Translations under genes and position numbers: made by a program
Notes under the pieces: model-generated
Database searches by the model: none
What the model was told of the DNA's origin: nothing
Seen by the model: only the letters and a program-made list of their open reading frames with translations
Part shown: positions 1 through 8,975 of the stretch, in pieces
Layout of the letters: every line of letters begins with the position of its first letter
Position numbering within the stretch: position 1 is the first letter of the stretch
DNA from: UBA8437 sp963582065
GTDB lineage: Bacteria; Planctomycetota; Planctomycetia; Planctomycetales; Planctomycetaceae
Assembly (NCBI GenBank): GCA_963582065.1
Contig: CAUZRQ010000002.1
Span: forward strand, 137,249-201,248
Direction: 5' to 3'
DNA length: 64,000 nucleotides

Positions 1-399
1 GGCATCCGGCTGGTTGATTCGGAGAACTGCAACCTGACCGGGGTATTGATCGAGGACGCTGAGGCGGGCCAGCACACCGTCGATGGAGTCGAGCCGATCC
101 GGCGCGAGGCACTGGTCGAACTGGTCCGTTGCCGACGGATCAATGTTTCGGGGGTCCAGATCCTCGACGGCACTCCCAACGGGATGTTGCTCGAGGACTG
201 CCGTGACACGGTGATCACCGGATGCACCATCACCGACGACCGGCAGCCCAAGCGGATGGAACACGCGATCGTCTGGAAGGGCAGCGGTGCCGGCAGCCTG
301 CTGGCGCAGTCGCGGGTCGGACGGGGCACGCGCGGTGACATGGTGTTGCCCGCGGAGGTGACGGTCGACGGAGTGGTTCGGGACGAGGAAACGTCGTGA
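1..399 (+). CDS. Right-handed beta-helix protein, C-terminal fragment
   Basis: The reading frame is open from the first base of the window, so this is the last 132 residues of a longer protein whose start lies upstream. The sequence has the short, regularly spaced hydrophobic/Asn pattern of parallel beta-helix coils, for example around LTGVLIEDA, INVSGVQILD and VITGCTITDD. Such folds are common in pectate-lyase-like and carbohydrate-associated secreted proteins. The TGA stop overlaps the GTG start of the next gene (GTGA, 396-399), which suggests translational coupling. Substrate and catalytic residues cannot be judged from the fragment. The beta-helix call comes from repeat rhythm only. Confidence 0.6.
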   Translation, partial: GIRLVDSENCNLTGVLIEDAEAGQHTVDGVEPIRREALVELVRCRRINVSGVQILDGTPNGMLLEDCRDTVITGCTITDDRQPKRMEHAIVWKGSGAGSLLAQSRVGRGTRGDMVLPAEVTVDGVVRDEETS

Positions 400-2057
400 G
401 CGAGACCGAGGTGAGGAGAACGTCGACAGGGGGGGCGGTGGTCGTCGAGACGCTGGTCGCTCATGGGGTCCGGACGGTCTTCGGCATTCCCGGGACTCAC
501 AACCTGGCCGTGTACGAGGGCCTGGCCGGCCGGCCCGAGATAACCCACATCCTGGCGCGACACGAGCAGGGTGCCGGGTTCATGGCCGACGGTTACGCCC
601 GGGCCGGCGGAGAGTTCGGGGTCTGCCTGAGTACCACCGGACCGGCCGCGCTCAACGTGCTGACTCCGCTGGGTACCGCGTTCGCCGATTCGGTCCCGGT
701 TCTCTCGATTGCCAGCGAGATCCCCTCGCGGGGCCTGGGTCTCGGCAAGGGCTTCCTGCACGAGTGCGCCGATCAACTGGGGTGCTACACGCCGGTGACC
801 AAGTTCTCGGCACGGGTGACCGAGGTCGAAGCGATCGCGCCGGCGCTGTGTTCAGCGATCGCGGCAATGACCAGTGGACGGCCCCGGCCCGCGGCGATCG
901 ACATTCCCTGTGACATCCTCGATGCCGACGGAACTCCGGATGACGTCGTGCCGGATGAGGCGACTGATGTGGGTTTCGACGGGGAAGCGGTCGAGCGTGT
1001 GGCGGCGGTGCTGGAATCCGCTCGACGTCCGTTGATCTGGGCGGGGGGTGGCGTGGTTCGCAGCGGTGGGTTCGCGGACCTGGCCCGGCTGGCCGAACTG
1101 CTGGATGCTCCGGTGTTTTCGACTGTTCTCGGCAAAGGTGCACTGCCGTCCGATCACCCGCTTTCAGCCGGTGAAGGACTGCTCCATCCGGCCGCGGTCG
1201 AACTGCGGACCGAATGCGACGTGATGCTTGCGGTCGGCACCGGGTTCGGACAGCTCGAGACGGTCAACTGGCGGTTGCCGATGCCGCCGACGTTGATCCA
1301 GGTGGATGTCGACCCCGGAGCGATCGGCCTGAACTACCCCGTGCAGGATTCGATTGTCGGTGACGCGAGGATGGTGCTCGAGGCTCTTTGTGAGACGGTG
1401 TCGGGTCGCCGGCCGGTCATGGCCGGGGAGGTGGCGGCGATGCGGAGCGAATTGCGGCGGCAGAGCATCGAGCGGTGTCCGCACGTCGTCGACCTGCTCG
1501 ACGCCGTCCGGTCCGGAGCACCCCGCGAGACCATCTTCGTCAATGACCTGACGGTGGCCGGTTACTGGGGACGGTACCTGCTGGATGTGTACGAACCCCG
1601 CAGCTACCTCTATCCGTGGAACTTCTGCACGCTGGGCTACGCGCTCTCAGCGTCGATCGGTGCGGCGATGGCGCGACCGGACCAGCCGGTGGTCGTACTG
1701 ACCGGAGACGGCGGGATGCTGTTCAACATCCAGGAACTGGCCACCGCCGTGCAGCACCGCGTTCCCTTGACCGTGATCGTATTCAACGACAACGCCTACG
1801 GCGTGCTCAAGCCCCAGCAGCAGGACCGCTACGGGCGGACATTCGCCACCGACCTCGTGAATCCGGACCTGGTCAAGATGGCCGAATCGTTCGGGGCCGA
1901 TGGAGTCCGCGTCACCTCGGCCGGTCAACTTCTCGGCGAACTGTCCGCGGCCGTCGAGAACGACCGCGTGACGGTCATCGAAGTGCCGGTCTCGATTCCC
2001 TGGCCGATCTGGAAGGGACAGGAAGCCGTCGTGTCCAACAGGAACGAAACGGCATGA
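396..2057 (+). CDS. Thiamine-diphosphate-dependent enzyme (acetolactate synthase / 2-oxo acid decarboxylase family)
   Basis: 553 residues, the normal length for the acetolactate synthase superfamily. The N-terminal Pyr domain has the HEQGAGFMADGYARA segment with the cofactor-activating Glu at about residue 57. A central domain follows. The C-terminal PP domain has the metal/diphosphate motif GDGG (437-440) and NDN (464-466). The IPGTHNLAVYEGL and KGFLHECADQ segments are more like the 5-guanidino-2-oxopentanoate decarboxylase (AruI) branch than biosynthetic IlvB, and no regulatory subunit is nearby. Substrate is therefore unsettled. The GTG start overlaps the preceding stop, and its own TGA overlaps the next ATG (ATGA, 2054-2057), so three genes are probably translated from one message. 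Confidence 0.85.
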   Translation: MSETEVRRTSTGGAVVVETLVAHGVRTVFGIPGTHNLAVYEGLAGRPEITHILARHEQGAGFMADGYARAGGEFGVCLSTTGPAALNVLTPLGTAFADSVPVLSIASEIPSRGLGLGKGFLHECADQLGCYTPVTKFSARVTEVEAIAPALCSAIAAMTSGRPRPAAIDIPCDILDADGTPDDVVPDEATDVGFDGEAVERVAAVLESARRPLIWAGGGVVRSGGFADLARLAELLDAPVFSTVLGKGALPSDHPLSAGEGLLHPAAVELRTECDVMLAVGTGFGQLETVNWRLPMPPTLIQVDVDPGAIGLNYPVQDSIVGDARMVLEALCETVSGRRPVMAGEVAAMRSELRRQSIERCPHVVDLLDAVRSGAPRETIFVNDLTVAGYWGRYLLDVYEPRSYLYPWNFCTLGYALSASIGAAMARPDQPVVVLTGDGGMLFNIQELATAVQHRVPLTVIVFNDNAYGVLKPQQQDRYGRTFATDLVNPDLVKMAESFGADGVRVTSAGQLLGELSAAVENDRVTVIEVPVSIPWPIWKGQEAVVSNRNETA

Positions 2058-2995
2058 ACCGCCTGGTCCAACAACTGAAGGCCCGCGGCGGGCGTGTGCG
2101 GGTCGACAAGGCCGGCCGGGTGGTTTCGGTCCGGTTCACCGATCGAGCGATCGAGACGCCCGACCTCGACCTGCTGGTGCAGTGTCGCACTCTGCGGCGG
2201 CTCGACCTCGAGGGCTCGCGGCTTGATGATGCCGGGTTGTCCCGCCTGGCGACCATCGAGTCGCTGGAATCTCTGGCACTGCACGATGCCCGCATCACCG
2301 ACGCGGGATTGAAACAGCTCACCCGGCTCGAACGGTTGAAGACACTCGGACTGGCCGGCACACGGATCGGCGATGCGGGGCTGGCACACCTGGGTGGGCT
2401 GGTTCGGCTCGAAGGCCTGGTGCTGACCAATACGAGGATCACCGACAAGGGATTGGTGCACCTGAAACCGCTGGTTCACCTGTCTGATCTTCCGGTCCGG
2501 GGAACCAAGGCGACGTTCGGTGGCGTGGTCGAACTGTTTGTCCGGCACCAGCGACGCGGACTGGCCGCGGCGGTCCGGGCAATGGGATTGGCGGCTGCCG
2601 GTGACGGCCCCATCAAGCGGATCGACCTGGGGCGAACCGGGGTCCGCGACCAGGACCTGGCTCACCTGTCTGATCTCAAGGGACTGGAACACCTGATCCT
2701 GGCCACCACGGGGATCACCGATGCCGGCCTGGTCCATGTCGGACGTCTGAAACGGCTCAAGGGGATCTACCTGGCCAAGTGCGGCATCACCGACGCCGGG
2801 CTGGCTCACCTGGCGGGGTTGCGCGAGATCGTGTCGTTGAATCTCTACGGCACCCGTGTCACTGACGCGGGGCTGCCGCACCTGTACGGCATGAAGCGGA
2901 TGCGGGACCTGTACCTGACCGACCTCAAGCTGACCGAAGCGGCGATCAACAAGCTGAAGGCGGAGTTGCCCGGGGTCACCGTGGCCGGCCCGTGA
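2054..2995 (+). CDS. Leucine-rich repeat protein
   Basis: 313 residues made almost entirely of about 24-residue leucine-rich repeats of the ITDAGLxxLxxLxxLxxLxL type, typical of planctomycete cytoplasmic LRR proteins. Roughly five repeats precede and four follow a 45-residue interruption (around 155-200) rich in Arg and Ala. There is no signal peptide or membrane segment. The ATG start is chosen because it overlaps the stop of the TPP enzyme (ATGA); the same frame is open further upstream but runs inside that gene. LRRs normally bind proteins, and no partner is evident. Confidence 0.8.
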   Translation: MNRLVQQLKARGGRVRVDKAGRVVSVRFTDRAIETPDLDLLVQCRTLRRLDLEGSRLDDAGLSRLATIESLESLALHDARITDAGLKQLTRLERLKTLGLAGTRIGDAGLAHLGGLVRLEGLVLTNTRITDKGLVHLKPLVHLSDLPVRGTKATFGGVVELFVRHQRRGLAAAVRAMGLAAAGDGPIKRIDLGRTGVRDQDLAHLSDLKGLEHLILATTGITDAGLVHVGRLKRLKGIYLAKCGITDAGLAHLAGLREIVSLNLYGTRVTDAGLPHLYGMKRMRDLYLTDLKLTEAAINKLKAELPGVTVAGP

Positions 2996-3011
2996 CCGGT
3001 TCGACCCGGTC
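2994..3011. terminator. Short hairpin between convergent genes
   Basis: GACCGG (2994-2999) and CCGGTC (3006-3011) form a 6-bp stem with a 6-nt loop, beginning in the stop codon of the LRR gene and ending next to the stop of the convergent DUF1501 gene. There is no T-tract on either strand, so a terminator role is only suggested by position. Confidence 0.35.
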
Positions 3012-4496
3012 CTAGCCGATCAACTCGGAGATGGGCTTCCCTTCGGAAAGCACCGGCACGGGACGACCGGCCACGTTGTTGAACGTCCGCTCGGTGTCGA
3101 TGCCCATCGCGTGGTAGACCGTGGCGAGGACATCGCGGGGGGTGAGCGGCCTGGAGGCGGGGCGTTCGCCCTTGTCGTTGGTGCTGCCGATGACCTGGCC
3201 GCGTGCCAGCCCGCCGCCGAACATCATCACGTTGCCGGCCGGGCCCCAGTGTTCGCGTCCGGGGCACCCCTTGCGGACGTAGACTTTCGGCGTGCGACCG
3301 AATTCTCCGGCCAGGACCACCAGCACCTCGTCGGAGAGTCCCCGGTCGTCAAGATCCTCGATCAGCGCCGAGATGGCGCGGTCGAACTTGGGACCGCGGC
3401 GCCGCATGACCTCGAAGATGTTGCCGTGGACGGCGTGATCGTCCCAGCCGATTCCCGAACGGTCGCCGTCGCCGCGTCCGTCGGGCGAGAACCGGACGGC
3501 AACCACGTCGACACCCGCCTCGACCAGTCTCCGGGCGAGCAGCGCCTGCTGGCCGGAGGTCTCCAGTCCGTAGCGTTCGCGGGTCCGGCGGTCCTCGCGG
3601 CTGAGATCGAAGGCGCGGGCGGCGCGGCCCGAGCCACTGAGCAGATCGAAGGCCTGCTGGGTGTAACGGTCGGTGGCGTCGAGTTGACCGTGAAGATCAA
3701 TCTCCGATCTCAGGCTCCCGAGACGGACGAACCGGTCGAGACCAGCCAGGATGGCCCGTCGGTCGGACAGTTTCTCCCCGTCGTCTCCCGCCTGCAGGTT
3801 CTGGACCTGGAAACGCGGACGCGAGGGGTCGCCGGACACCTGGAAGGGACCGGCGGTCGGGCCGAGGTAGGCCGGGCCACCACGGTGCAGGCCGATGGAG
3901 GATTGCCCACCGAGCGCGACGTAGCCGGGCAGACCGCTCCGATGACCGGTCCGCCGTCGGCTGCGGCGCATGCCACGGGCCAGGCTGGGATCGGTCGAGG
4001 CTCCCAGCGCGATCGGAGAGGCTTCCTCGTGCTGACGGCTGCGGACCCGGTGCACGATCGCCGCGCAGTCGGGATACTCGCTCCGGCCGCCGACAATGCG
4101 GGCTCCGAAATACCCGGTGATGAAGTTGTGAGTGCCGTCGACGTGTCCGGAGGAGGGTTGGTGGATCGAACGAATCACACTGAAGCGGTCGGCCAATGCG
4201 GCCGTCCGCGGCAGGATTTCGCAGAACTGCACTCCCGGCAGTGCCGTGGCGATGGCGTCGAGTTCACCGCGGTACTCTGCAGGAGCCAGCGGCTTGGGGT
4301 CGAAAGTCTCGTGGTGACTTGGTCCCCCGTCCTGCCACAGCAGGATGACCCGCCGCTGCGGCGTCGCCGCGCCCGGGCGGGCCGCCTCGGCACGAAGCCG
4401 CAGGATGTGAGGCAGCGAGAACGCCCCCATGCCGGTCATGACCTGGGCCATGGCACGGCGTCGGGTGCATCCGGGAAAGACGCTTGTCTCGGTCAT
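3012..4496 (-). CDS. DUF1501 family protein (sulfatase-like fold), Tat-exported
   Basis: 494 residues. The N-terminus has a twin-arginine-like stretch (TRRRAMAQVMTG) followed by a short hydrophobic segment. The body has the DUF1501 hallmarks: WQDGGPSHHETFDPKP near residue 55, the GVQFCEILPRTAALADRFSV region, and GEFGRTPKV followed by GREHWGP near the C-terminus. DUF1501 proteins belong to the alkaline phosphatase/sulfatase fold, are greatly expanded in planctomycetes, and usually have no assigned substrate. The ATG overlaps by one base the TAA of the upstream Gfo/Idh/MocA gene, so the two are transcribed and probably translated together. Confidence 0.85.
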   Translation of the reverse strand: MTETSVFPGCTRRRAMAQVMTGMGAFSLPHILRLRAEAARPGAATPQRRVILLWQDGGPSHHETFDPKPLAPAEYRGELDAIATALPGVQFCEILPRTAALADRFSVIRSIHQPSSGHVDGTHNFITGYFGARIVGGRSEYPDCAAIVHRVRSRQHEEASPIALGASTDPSLARGMRRSRRRTGHRSGLPGYVALGGQSSIGLHRGGPAYLGPTAGPFQVSGDPSRPRFQVQNLQAGDDGEKLSDRRAILAGLDRFVRLGSLRSEIDLHGQLDATDRYTQQAFDLLSGSGRAARAFDLSREDRRTRERYGLETSGQQALLARRLVEAGVDVVAVRFSPDGRGDGDRSGIGWDDHAVHGNIFEVMRRRGPKFDRAISALIEDLDDRGLSDEVLVVLAGEFGRTPKVYVRKGCPGREHWGPAGNVMMFGGGLARGQVIGSTNDKGERPASRPLTPRDVLATVYHAMGIDTERTFNNVAGRPVPVLSEGKPISELIG

Positions 4497-5869
4497 TAAA
4501 CCAGGGATCCGTACTCGCGGTCCTTGATCAGTCCGGGCATCGGGATCTGGTAGGTGCCGTCGGGGTTGGCCTTCAACGGCGACGGCCCGTCAAGCGTCAG
4601 GCGGTCGACGGTCGGAGCGAACTCGTGCTGGCAGTTGAGCATCTGGTCGCGGGTGATGATCTGGCCGGTGTGAGCCGCCATGCGTCCCATCGCCGTCACC
4701 AGGCTCGCCTCGGCACCACGTTGCACCTCGTTGTAGGGCTCGTCCCGCTGGATCGCCGTCAGCAGGTCGTCCCATTCGACCTGGTAGGGATTGGGTTCCC
4801 TGCCCGGGAACGACCAGGTGATGTTCTCCTTGGACATCTTCCAGCCCTTGTAGATCTTCGCCCGCGAGGGAGCGTGGCCTCTCGAGGAGATCACCGCCGA
4901 GCCCTTGCTGCCGTGAGCGAAACTGGCGAACCGCTGGTTGCAGCCGGGAATCGTGCGGCCGTTGACCAGCAGCTTGGTCCCGTCGGCGTAGGTGAACTCG
5001 ATCGAGTACGTGTCGAAGTTCTGGTCGACATCGTCGCCGCGGTAGTGCCGTCCGCCGGAGGCCTCGGCCTGGACCGGGAAGGCGTTCTTCATCCAACTGC
5101 ACTCGTCGATGTTGTGGATCAGGAAGTCGCTGACCGCTCCGCCTGAGAGCCACAGGAAGGCGTGGAAGCGGCGGATCTGGTAGAGCAGTTCCGAGGAACC
5201 CTTGGGCGGCTTGCCGGTGGCGGCCGAACCGGTCGGGCCGGCCATGCGGTAGGCCCGCAGTTCGAGCACGTCACCGATCTGACCGTCCTGGATCCGGCGG
5301 AACAGTTCCTGGCGGGCCTTGCAGTGACGGCACATCAGGCCGACACCCACCTTGAGGTTCTTCTTGACCGACTGCTTGCCCAGGGCCAGCATCCTGCGGC
5401 TGCTGGGGCCGTCGATGGAGATCGGCTTCTCCATGAAGACGTTCAGGCCCTTCTCGATGGCGTACGTGAATTGGACCCAGCGGAAGGCAGCCGGGGTGGT
5501 CAGGATCACCACGTCTCCGGGACTCAGGCAGTCCATCGCCTCGCGATAGGCCTCGAACCCGATGAACTGGCGGTCCTCGGGCACGTCGACGGCACCACGA
5601 AAGCGGGTCGTCAGTGCCTTGTGCGAATTGGCCATGCGGTCTTCGAAGACATCGGCCATCGCCACCAGGCGAGTCGGCCCCACCTTGCTGGCCAACGCGT
5701 TGGCCGCGGCGCCCGTGCCGCGACCGCCAGCACCGACCAGGGCCAGTTGGATCGTGTTGTTCCCCGCCGCGTAGACCGCCGGTGCTGTCGACCCGACCAA
5801 TGCTGCCGCGCCGGTCACCTTCAGGAAGTCACGTCGGGAATTGTCCGAGGGCTGCTGTGTCTGGCTCAT
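4496..5869 (-). CDS. Gfo/Idh/MocA family oxidoreductase, Tat-exported
   Basis: 457 residues. A clear twin-arginine signal (NSRRDFLKVTGAAALVG) ends near AVYAAGN. An NAD(P)-binding Rossmann domain follows, with the GAGGRGTGAA glycine motif and the characteristic EKPIS segment, then a C-terminal substrate domain. Exported Gfo/Idh/MocA proteins are common in planctomycetes and are usually sugar or inositol dehydrogenases or glycosidase-like enzymes that carry their cofactor through the Tat system. The substrate is unknown. First gene of a two-gene minus-strand unit with the DUF1501 protein. The ATG has a GGAG about 9 nt upstream. Confidence 0.88.
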   Translation of the reverse strand: MSQTQQPSDNSRRDFLKVTGAAALVGSTAPAVYAAGNNTIQLALVGAGGRGTGAAANALASKVGPTRLVAMADVFEDRMANSHKALTTRFRGAVDVPEDRQFIGFEAYREAMDCLSPGDVVILTTPAAFRWVQFTYAIEKGLNVFMEKPISIDGPSSRRMLALGKQSVKKNLKVGVGLMCRHCKARQELFRRIQDGQIGDVLELRAYRMAGPTGSAATGKPPKGSSELLYQIRRFHAFLWLSGGAVSDFLIHNIDECSWMKNAFPVQAEASGGRHYRGDDVDQNFDTYSIEFTYADGTKLLVNGRTIPGCNQRFASFAHGSKGSAVISSRGHAPSRAKIYKGWKMSKENITWSFPGREPNPYQVEWDDLLTAIQRDEPYNEVQRGAEASLVTAMGRMAAHTGQIITRDQMLNCQHEFAPTVDRLTLDGPSPLKANPDGTYQIPMPGLIKDREYGSLV

Positions 5870-6208
5870 CGGTTCTCACTCCGGTGTCAGGCCTTTTCGG
5901 CCAATGCGGGATCAGGGCTTGATACTGTCGGTCGCCAAGGGAGTTGATTGTACGGCAACATCCCCATCCGATCATCTCCAACTCGTGTGTCGCAGTTCGA
6001 TTCGTTCGATGGAGCGCCGGGTGAATGGCCCTATGGGACACGACGCGAATGTGTACAAGTGTTTACTTTTCTCGATGAAGTGGCAATCAACAGGTCGGAA
6101 GATGTTGCGAATTCCGATACACTGAGATAGCTTCGCGTTGAATTGATGCGTGTCCGAGGGGCCCCGGTCGACGGGGTTGTCGGAAACGGACCAGCTAGAG
6201 GATGGCCG
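5870..6208. other. Intergenic region between divergent genes
   Basis: 339 bases separating the minus-strand Gfo/Idh/MocA start from the plus-strand DUF1501 start. On the minus strand TACAAT (5947-5952) is a possible -10 box without a good -35. The part from 6040 to 6130 is visibly more AT-rich than the surroundings. CCCCG (6162-6166) / CGGGG (6172-6176) can form a 5-bp hairpin. No convincing small gene or RNA is seen. Confidence 0.4.
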
Positions 6209-7621
6209 ATGTTGACGATTCCCGGGATCCAGTCGAGCTACTGCGACGGCCTGACGCGCCGCAGTTGTCTCCAGATCGGCAGCTTGGCGTTGGGCGGGTT
6301 GTCGTTGCCTGAGATTCTTCGGGCCGAGTCGGAATCGAAGTCGGATCGCCCGATCAAGGGTGTGATCATGGTGATTCTGCCCGGCGGGCCGACTCACCTG
6401 GACATGTACGATCTGAAGCCGGATGCCCCGACGGAGATCCGCGGCGAGCTTGATCCGATTGCGACGAAGGTGCCCGGGATGGACATCTGCGAGCTGATGC
6501 CGGGTCTGGCCGGCATCGCGGACAAGCTGTCGGTGGTCCGATCGCTTCACGGCTTCAAGAACGATCACAACACGCACTGGTGTTCGACCGGCTGGGAGTC
6601 TCATGACGAGATGCCCGCTTCGCCGCTGGTGCCCGGGTTTCCTCCCGGTGGATGGCCGTCGTTGGCCGCGGTGCTCTCCAAGCAGTTCGGCCCGCTGGTG
6701 CCGGGTGTCTCGCCGGCTGTCGACCTGGTGCCGACTGACGCGGACGCACGGTTCATCATGCGGATCGGACCGACACAGCCGGGGTTTCTTGGATCGGCCC
6801 ATGCCGGGTTCGAGGTCGATGCGGTCGATCGACGCAACCTGAGGCTCAACGGCGTCAGCCTGCGTCGGCTGGGGGATCGCAGGCGGCTGCTTTCCAGCTT
6901 CGACCGCTTTCGACGGCAGGTGGAGAGCGACGGGCTTGGTGACGGCATCGACGAGTTCCAGAAGCAGGCCTTCGAGGTGCTGACATCGCCGCGGTTGGCC
7001 GAGGCGCTGGACCTCAGTCGTGAGGAGCAGTCGGTGAAGAAGCGGTACGGGCTCGACGAGGAGTATCCCAACGAGCGGAAAGGGAAGACGTACCTGCACC
7101 AGTTCCTGCTGGCCCGCCGGGTGATCGAGGCGGGGGCCCGCTGCGTGACGATCGCCTTCTCACGCTGGCCGTTCGGCCGGATGGCCAGGAACGACTACAA
7201 CTGGGATTGGCACAAGGACAACTTCAACGAGGCGCGGGGCGCGTTGCCGCTGTTCGACCTGGGTCTCTCGACGATGATCTCCGAACTCGACGAACGGGGC
7301 CTGCTCGACGACATCGCCGTGGTGTCGTGGGGCGAGTTCGGACGGACACCGAAGATCAACAGCAACGCCGGCCGCGACCACTGGCCGAATGTCGCCGGGG
7401 CTCTGCTGGCCGGCGGCGGCATGAACCACGGGCAGGTGATCGGCTCCAGCAGCCGCCTGGGCGGTGAGCCCCACGAGCGGCCGGTGCACTTCCGTGAGAT
7501 CTTCGCGTCGCTGTACCAGCGGCTGGGCATCGACGTGGCTACGACCCAGTTCACCGACCTGGGCGGCCGACCGCACTACCTGGTCGGCGAGCACCGGGCG
7601 ATGCCCGAACTGGTGGGCTAG
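6209..7621 (+). CDS. DUF1501 family protein, second copy
   Basis: 470 residues from the ATG at 6209, preferred over an upstream in-frame ATG at 6143 because AGAGGA lies at 6197-6202, six bases before it, and because the protein then begins like other DUF1501 proteins. A twin-arginine motif (LTRRSCLQIG) and a hydrophobic stretch sit at about residues 14-30. Core motifs are LPGGPTHLDMYDLKPDAP, VVRSLHGFKNDHNTHW and WGEFGRTPKI followed by GRDHWP. It is distinct from the 3.0-4.5 kb copy and on the opposite strand, so it is not a recent tandem duplicate. Function unknown. Confidence 0.85.
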   Translation: MLTIPGIQSSYCDGLTRRSCLQIGSLALGGLSLPEILRAESESKSDRPIKGVIMVILPGGPTHLDMYDLKPDAPTEIRGELDPIATKVPGMDICELMPGLAGIADKLSVVRSLHGFKNDHNTHWCSTGWESHDEMPASPLVPGFPPGGWPSLAAVLSKQFGPLVPGVSPAVDLVPTDADARFIMRIGPTQPGFLGSAHAGFEVDAVDRRNLRLNGVSLRRLGDRRRLLSSFDRFRRQVESDGLGDGIDEFQKQAFEVLTSPRLAEALDLSREEQSVKKRYGLDEEYPNERKGKTYLHQFLLARRVIEAGARCVTIAFSRWPFGRMARNDYNWDWHKDNFNEARGALPLFDLGLSTMISELDERGLLDDIAVVSWGEFGRTPKINSNAGRDHWPNVAGALLAGGGMNHGQVIGSSSRLGGEPHERPVHFREIFASLYQRLGIDVATTQFTDLGGRPHYLVGEHRAMPELVG

Positions 7622-7638
7622 CCGCCTCACCGGGATAG

Positions 7639-7712
7639 TCGGGACGACAGGATTTGAACCTGCGACTTCCGGCTCCCAAAGCCGGCGCTCTGCCAGGCTG
7701 AGCTACGTCCCG
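7639..7712 (-). tRNA. tRNA-Pro (anticodon TGG)
   Basis: A 74-nt cloverleaf on the minus strand. The acceptor stem CGGGACG (5' end at 7712) pairs with CGTCCCG (7640-7646), followed by discriminator A. The anticodon arm CCGGC-TTTGGGA-GCCGG gives anticodon TGG. The T-loop GGTTCAAATCC is normal. CCA is not encoded. Confidence 0.95.
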
Positions 7713-7725
7713 CGTGCTGGCTGCG

Positions 7726-7755
7726 AGTCTAGGGGGCGGGGACTCGAGTCGTCAA
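7726..7755 (-). promoter_or_regulatory. Probable sigma70-type promoter of tRNA-Pro
   Basis: On the minus strand TTGACG (7755-7750) and TAGACT (7731-7726) are separated by 18 bp, and the -10 box lies 13 nt before the tRNA 5' end. It sits just beside a parS palindrome. Confidence 0.5.
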
Positions 7756-7762
7756 CGCGAGC

Positions 7763-7778
7763 CGTTTCACGTGAAACG
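7763..7778. other. parS: parS centromere site 1
   Basis: A perfect 14-bp palindrome GTTTCACGTGAAAC (7764-7777), identical to the core of the widely conserved bacterial parS site bound by ParB. It lies 112 bp upstream of the parB start. Confidence 0.9.
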
Positions 7779-7889
7779 CACGGGGTGTCCGGGCAGTCGG
7801 TTGCCGTGATCCGAGGCTGAACCCGTCTTGTTGTGTTCGGGACGCTGGAACTAGAATCCCCCGCCAGTCCGTCTCGCGGAGCACCGGTC

Positions 7890-8930
7890 ATGTCGACGAT
7901 TCCCAACGATGCTGCTGCCGATCATCCGGCTGGAAGACCCTCGGGGGCTTCGGACCGCCCCAGCCGGCTCGGCCGCGGCCTGGCCGGGCTGGTTGGCCTG
8001 AACCAGTTCGGGCCGACTGAGGAGGAACTGGTGGCCGAACACGTCACCGAGTTTCCGTCGGAAGTCGAACCGGCCGCCGATGGTCCGGCCGGTGACGGCG
8101 ACCTGCTGGAGATCCCGGTCGAGTCGCTGGTCCGCAATCCCTACCAGCCGCGGAAGGACTTCGACGCCGGGGCAATGCAGGAACTCGCCGACAGCATCGC
8201 TCGGCACGGCGTGTTGAGTCCGTTGCTGGTGAGGCCTGACGGGGGGGTCCGGTACCAGTTGATCGCCGGCGAGCGACGTTGGCTGGCGGCTCGGGAAGCC
8301 GGCCTGGCGGTCGTTCCCTGCCAGGTGCGTCACTACACCGATCAGCAGGTGTACGAGACGGCGATGGAAGAGAATCTCAAACGCGAGGATCTCAATCCGC
8401 TCGAACAGGCCCAGGCCTTCCGGCGGTACCTCGAGGAATTCAGCAGCACGATCGACCAGTTGGCGAGCCGGTTGAGCATGAGCCGGTCGACGGTGAGCAA
8501 CCTGCTGCGTTTGCTCGACCTGTCGGCACCGGTCCAGCAGGCATTGTGTGACGCGAAGATCACCGCCGGCCATGCCCGGGCGTTGGTGACCCTGGAGGAA
8601 GCCGACCAGTTGAGCCTGTGTGCGCGGATCGTCGATGATGGTCTGACAGTGCGGGCGACCGAGGCGGCCGCCAAGGCGATCAGAACAAGACAGCCGTCGG
8701 TGATTCCGATCGTCGATCCGGACCTGTCGATCGACGAGACGAGTCCGACCGAGACCCGTCCGGAGTTGAGCAACCACCTGGTGGAACTGCAGGATCACCT
8801 CCGGCGACAGTTCGGTACCCGGGTGGAGATCCGGCTCTTCGATGCCCAGTCGGGTCGGATTGTGATCCCGTTCTCCGACGGCGACGATTTCCAGCGCGTG
8901 GTGCGCGAGCTGGAGCGGCACGCGGCCTGA
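7890..8930 (+). CDS. parB: Chromosome partitioning protein ParB
   Basis: 346 residues from the ATG at 7890, with GGAG 8 nt upstream. A GTG 57 bases earlier is in frame but adds a non-conserved leader. The N-terminal RLGRGLAGL segment (about 26-33) matches the region of ParB that contacts ParA. The ParB/Srx domain (about 70-170) contains NPYQPRKDF and the CTP-binding GERRWLAAREA (127-137). A helix-turn-helix (about 187-208) would read parS. ParB spreads from parS as a CTP-dependent clamp and directs origin segregation. A perfect parS begins 3 bp after its stop codon. No parA is adjacent; upstream are tRNA-Pro and a DUF1501 gene. Confidence 0.95.
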   Translation: MSTIPNDAAADHPAGRPSGASDRPSRLGRGLAGLVGLNQFGPTEEELVAEHVTEFPSEVEPAADGPAGDGDLLEIPVESLVRNPYQPRKDFDAGAMQELADSIARHGVLSPLLVRPDGGVRYQLIAGERRWLAAREAGLAVVPCQVRHYTDQQVYETAMEENLKREDLNPLEQAQAFRRYLEEFSSTIDQLASRLSMSRSTVSNLLRLLDLSAPVQQALCDAKITAGHARALVTLEEADQLSLCARIVDDGLTVRATEAAAKAIRTRQPSVIPIVDPDLSIDETSPTETRPELSNHLVELQDHLRRQFGTRVEIRLFDAQSGRIVIPFSDGDDFQRVVRELERHAA

Positions 8931-8932
8931 AC

Positions 8933-8948
8933 CGTTTCACGTGAAACG
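8933..8948. other. parS: parS centromere site 2
   Basis: The perfect core GTTTCACGTGAAAC lies at 8934-8947, immediately after the parB stop codon and before the end of the convergent membrane-protein gene. Confidence 0.9.
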
Positions 8949-8975
8949 GCCGGTCCGCAGTTGTTGGGGGTCGAC